64,000 nucleotides of DNA from Propionicimonas sp. (GTDB lineage Bacteria > Actinomycetota > Actinomycetes > Propionibacteriales > Propionibacteriaceae). Positions 63,137 through 64,000 of the stretch are shown piece after piece (the stretch's first letter is position 1; each line of letters begins with the position of its first letter). The notes under the pieces were generated by a model. That model was not told the origin of the DNA. It was given only the letters and a program-made list of their open reading frames with translations, and ran no database searches. Location of the stretch: positions 28,954 to 92,953 of the forward strand of contig NZ_JARKPQ010000139.1 in NCBI RefSeq assembly GCF_029975155.1, read 5' to 3'. The translations under genes were made by a program, and so were the position numbers.

Positions 63137-63961
63137 GTGGCCGACGAGATCCTCACCGGTGAAGGCGTTGCGCTCCAGATCAGCGCGGCGTCGGTGATCG
63201 CCCGCGCCGGCGCATGGCTGATCGACGCGGTCGCGACCGGCGTCGTCGTGCTCCTCCTGCCCTGGCTGCTGATCAGCCTGATCGGCCTCGACCAGTACGA
63301 CGCCGCGATGGCGCGGGCCATCGTCTATGTCCTGATGGCCCTGGTGTTCCTGGTGGTCCCGATCACCGTCGAGACCCTCACCCGCGGGCGCTCGCTGGGC
63401 AAGCTCGCCATCGGCCTCCAGGTGATCCGGGACGACGGCGGCCCGGTCAGGCTGCGGCACGCGGCGGTCCGTGCGCTCGTCGGCTTCTTCGAGCTGTGGC
63501 TGCTGCTGGGCGGCCTCGCCTTCATCGTCTCGATGCTCAACGACCGCGGCAAGCGCGTCGGCGACTTCCTGGCCGGGACCTACGTCGCGCGAATGCGCGG
63601 GGTCCGGTCCACGATCCTGCCGCTGACGCTCCCGCCGCACCTGGCCGGATGGGTGCAGGTCACCGACATCCGCCCGCTGCCGGACGGCCTGGCGCTGCGT
63701 GCGCGGCAGTTCCTGGCCCGCGCCGCGCAGTTCCCGCCTCCCGTCCGGCATCGCCTCGGCCTGCGGCTGGCCGCCCAGCTCGAACGCTTCGTCGCCCCCG
63801 CGCCGCCACCGGGCACCTATCCCGAGCAGTACATCGCCGCGGTCCTGTTCGAGCGCCGGCGGCGTGAGCAGGAGGCCTTCGACCGCTCCCGTCCGCGCCT
63901 GACCGCACACCTCACCGGGATCGAGACCCTGCCCTACGGAGTGCCCGACCCCGAGGCCTGA
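63137..63961 (+). CDS. RDD family membrane protein
   Basis: A 274-residue protein with RAGAWLIDAVATGVVVLL (RDD-type first helix), several membrane helices and GRSLGKLAIGLQVIRDDGG, then a C-terminal soluble region (about 165-274) with FLARAAQFPPPVRHRLGLRL. The GTG at 63137 fits the family N-terminus. RDD proteins are putative ion or solute transporters. Neighbour of spoIIM and the MoxR cluster. Confidence 0.9.
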   Translation: MADEILTGEGVALQISAASVIARAGAWLIDAVATGVVVLLLPWLLISLIGLDQYDAAMARAIVYVLMALVFLVVPITVETLTRGRSLGKLAIGLQVIRDDGGPVRLRHAAVRALVGFFELWLLLGGLAFIVSMLNDRGKRVGDFLAGTYVARMRGVRSTILPLTLPPHLAGWVQVTDIRPLPDGLALRARQFLARAAQFPPPVRHRLGLRLAAQLERFVAPAPPPGTYPEQYIAAVLFERRRREQEAFDRSRPRLTAHLTGIETLPYGVPDPEA

Positions 63962-63973
63962 CCCCCAGCACCC

Positions 63974-63996
63974 GGGGACAGGTCCCATTCCCGTTC
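63974..63996. repeat. Left arm of a GGGGACAGGTCCC repeat, cut by window end
   Basis: The 23-bp GGGGACAGGTCCCATTCCCG-TTC arm is identical to the left arms at 34558 and 28424. Its partner arm lies beyond the window. Confidence 0.85.
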
Positions 63997-64000
63997 ACCC

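Overview
The window is high-GC DNA with dense, often overlapping genes and GTG starts. It is typical of an actinobacterium and most likely a member of the Propionibacteriaceae. The strongest lineage marker is a complete methylmalonyl-CoA:pyruvate carboxyltransferase (transcarboxylase) operon (5S, 12S, a small protein, 1.3S biotin carrier), the hallmark enzyme of the Wood-Werkman propionate cycle. CarD, SenX3-RegX3, MoxR/DUF58 and SpoIIM genes agree with this. No rRNA, tRNA, CRISPR, transposase or phage gene was seen.

Positions 1-16.3 kb hold an L-rhamnose regulon: ABC importer (rhaT, rhaP, rhaQ, rhaS), isomerase rhaI, mutarotase rhaM, kinase rhaB, a fused aldolase/dehydrogenase, a PHP-like hydrolase, an unusually long zinc dehydrogenase and a second FGGY kinase. 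A LacI-family regulator lies at the end, and near-identical TTGAA-N4-TTCAA-type operators precede each transcription unit. Positions 16.6-23.9 kb are mostly housekeeping: a signal-peptide-peptidase homologue, glyA, a DUF2207 protein, a zinc metallopeptidase, ispF and ispD.

Positions 24.0-33.5 kb are a catabolic block: a glucitol-type PTS (srlA, srlE, srlB, gutM), a SAF-domain oxidoreductase, two paralogous SorC regulators and a three-gene E1alpha/E1beta/E2 dehydrogenase. This block separates carD (33.9-34.4 kb) from ispD-ispF, genes that are adjacent in many actinobacteria, so it looks like an insertion into a core operon. Then come a fructose PTS operon (fruR-fruK-fruA), prs, senX3-regX3 divergent from phoU across a PHO-box-like array, gpmA, two oxidoreductases, the transcarboxylase operon, corA with a possible M-box leader, a GTPase, hydrolases, typA, and a MoxR/DUF58/DUF4129/DUF4350 cluster with SpoIIM and RDD proteins.

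The window is rich in small palindromic repeats of several families. The most striking is a 56-bp core, free of stops in all six frames, that sits exactly at two unrelated operon junctions (13.6 and 57.5 kb). At each it creates a 22-codon mini-cistron overlapping both neighbours by 4 nt. A second family (GGATCCCGGCGTTCGCCGGG and variants) lies between genes but also supplies an in-frame internal segment of one protein and the C-termini of two others.
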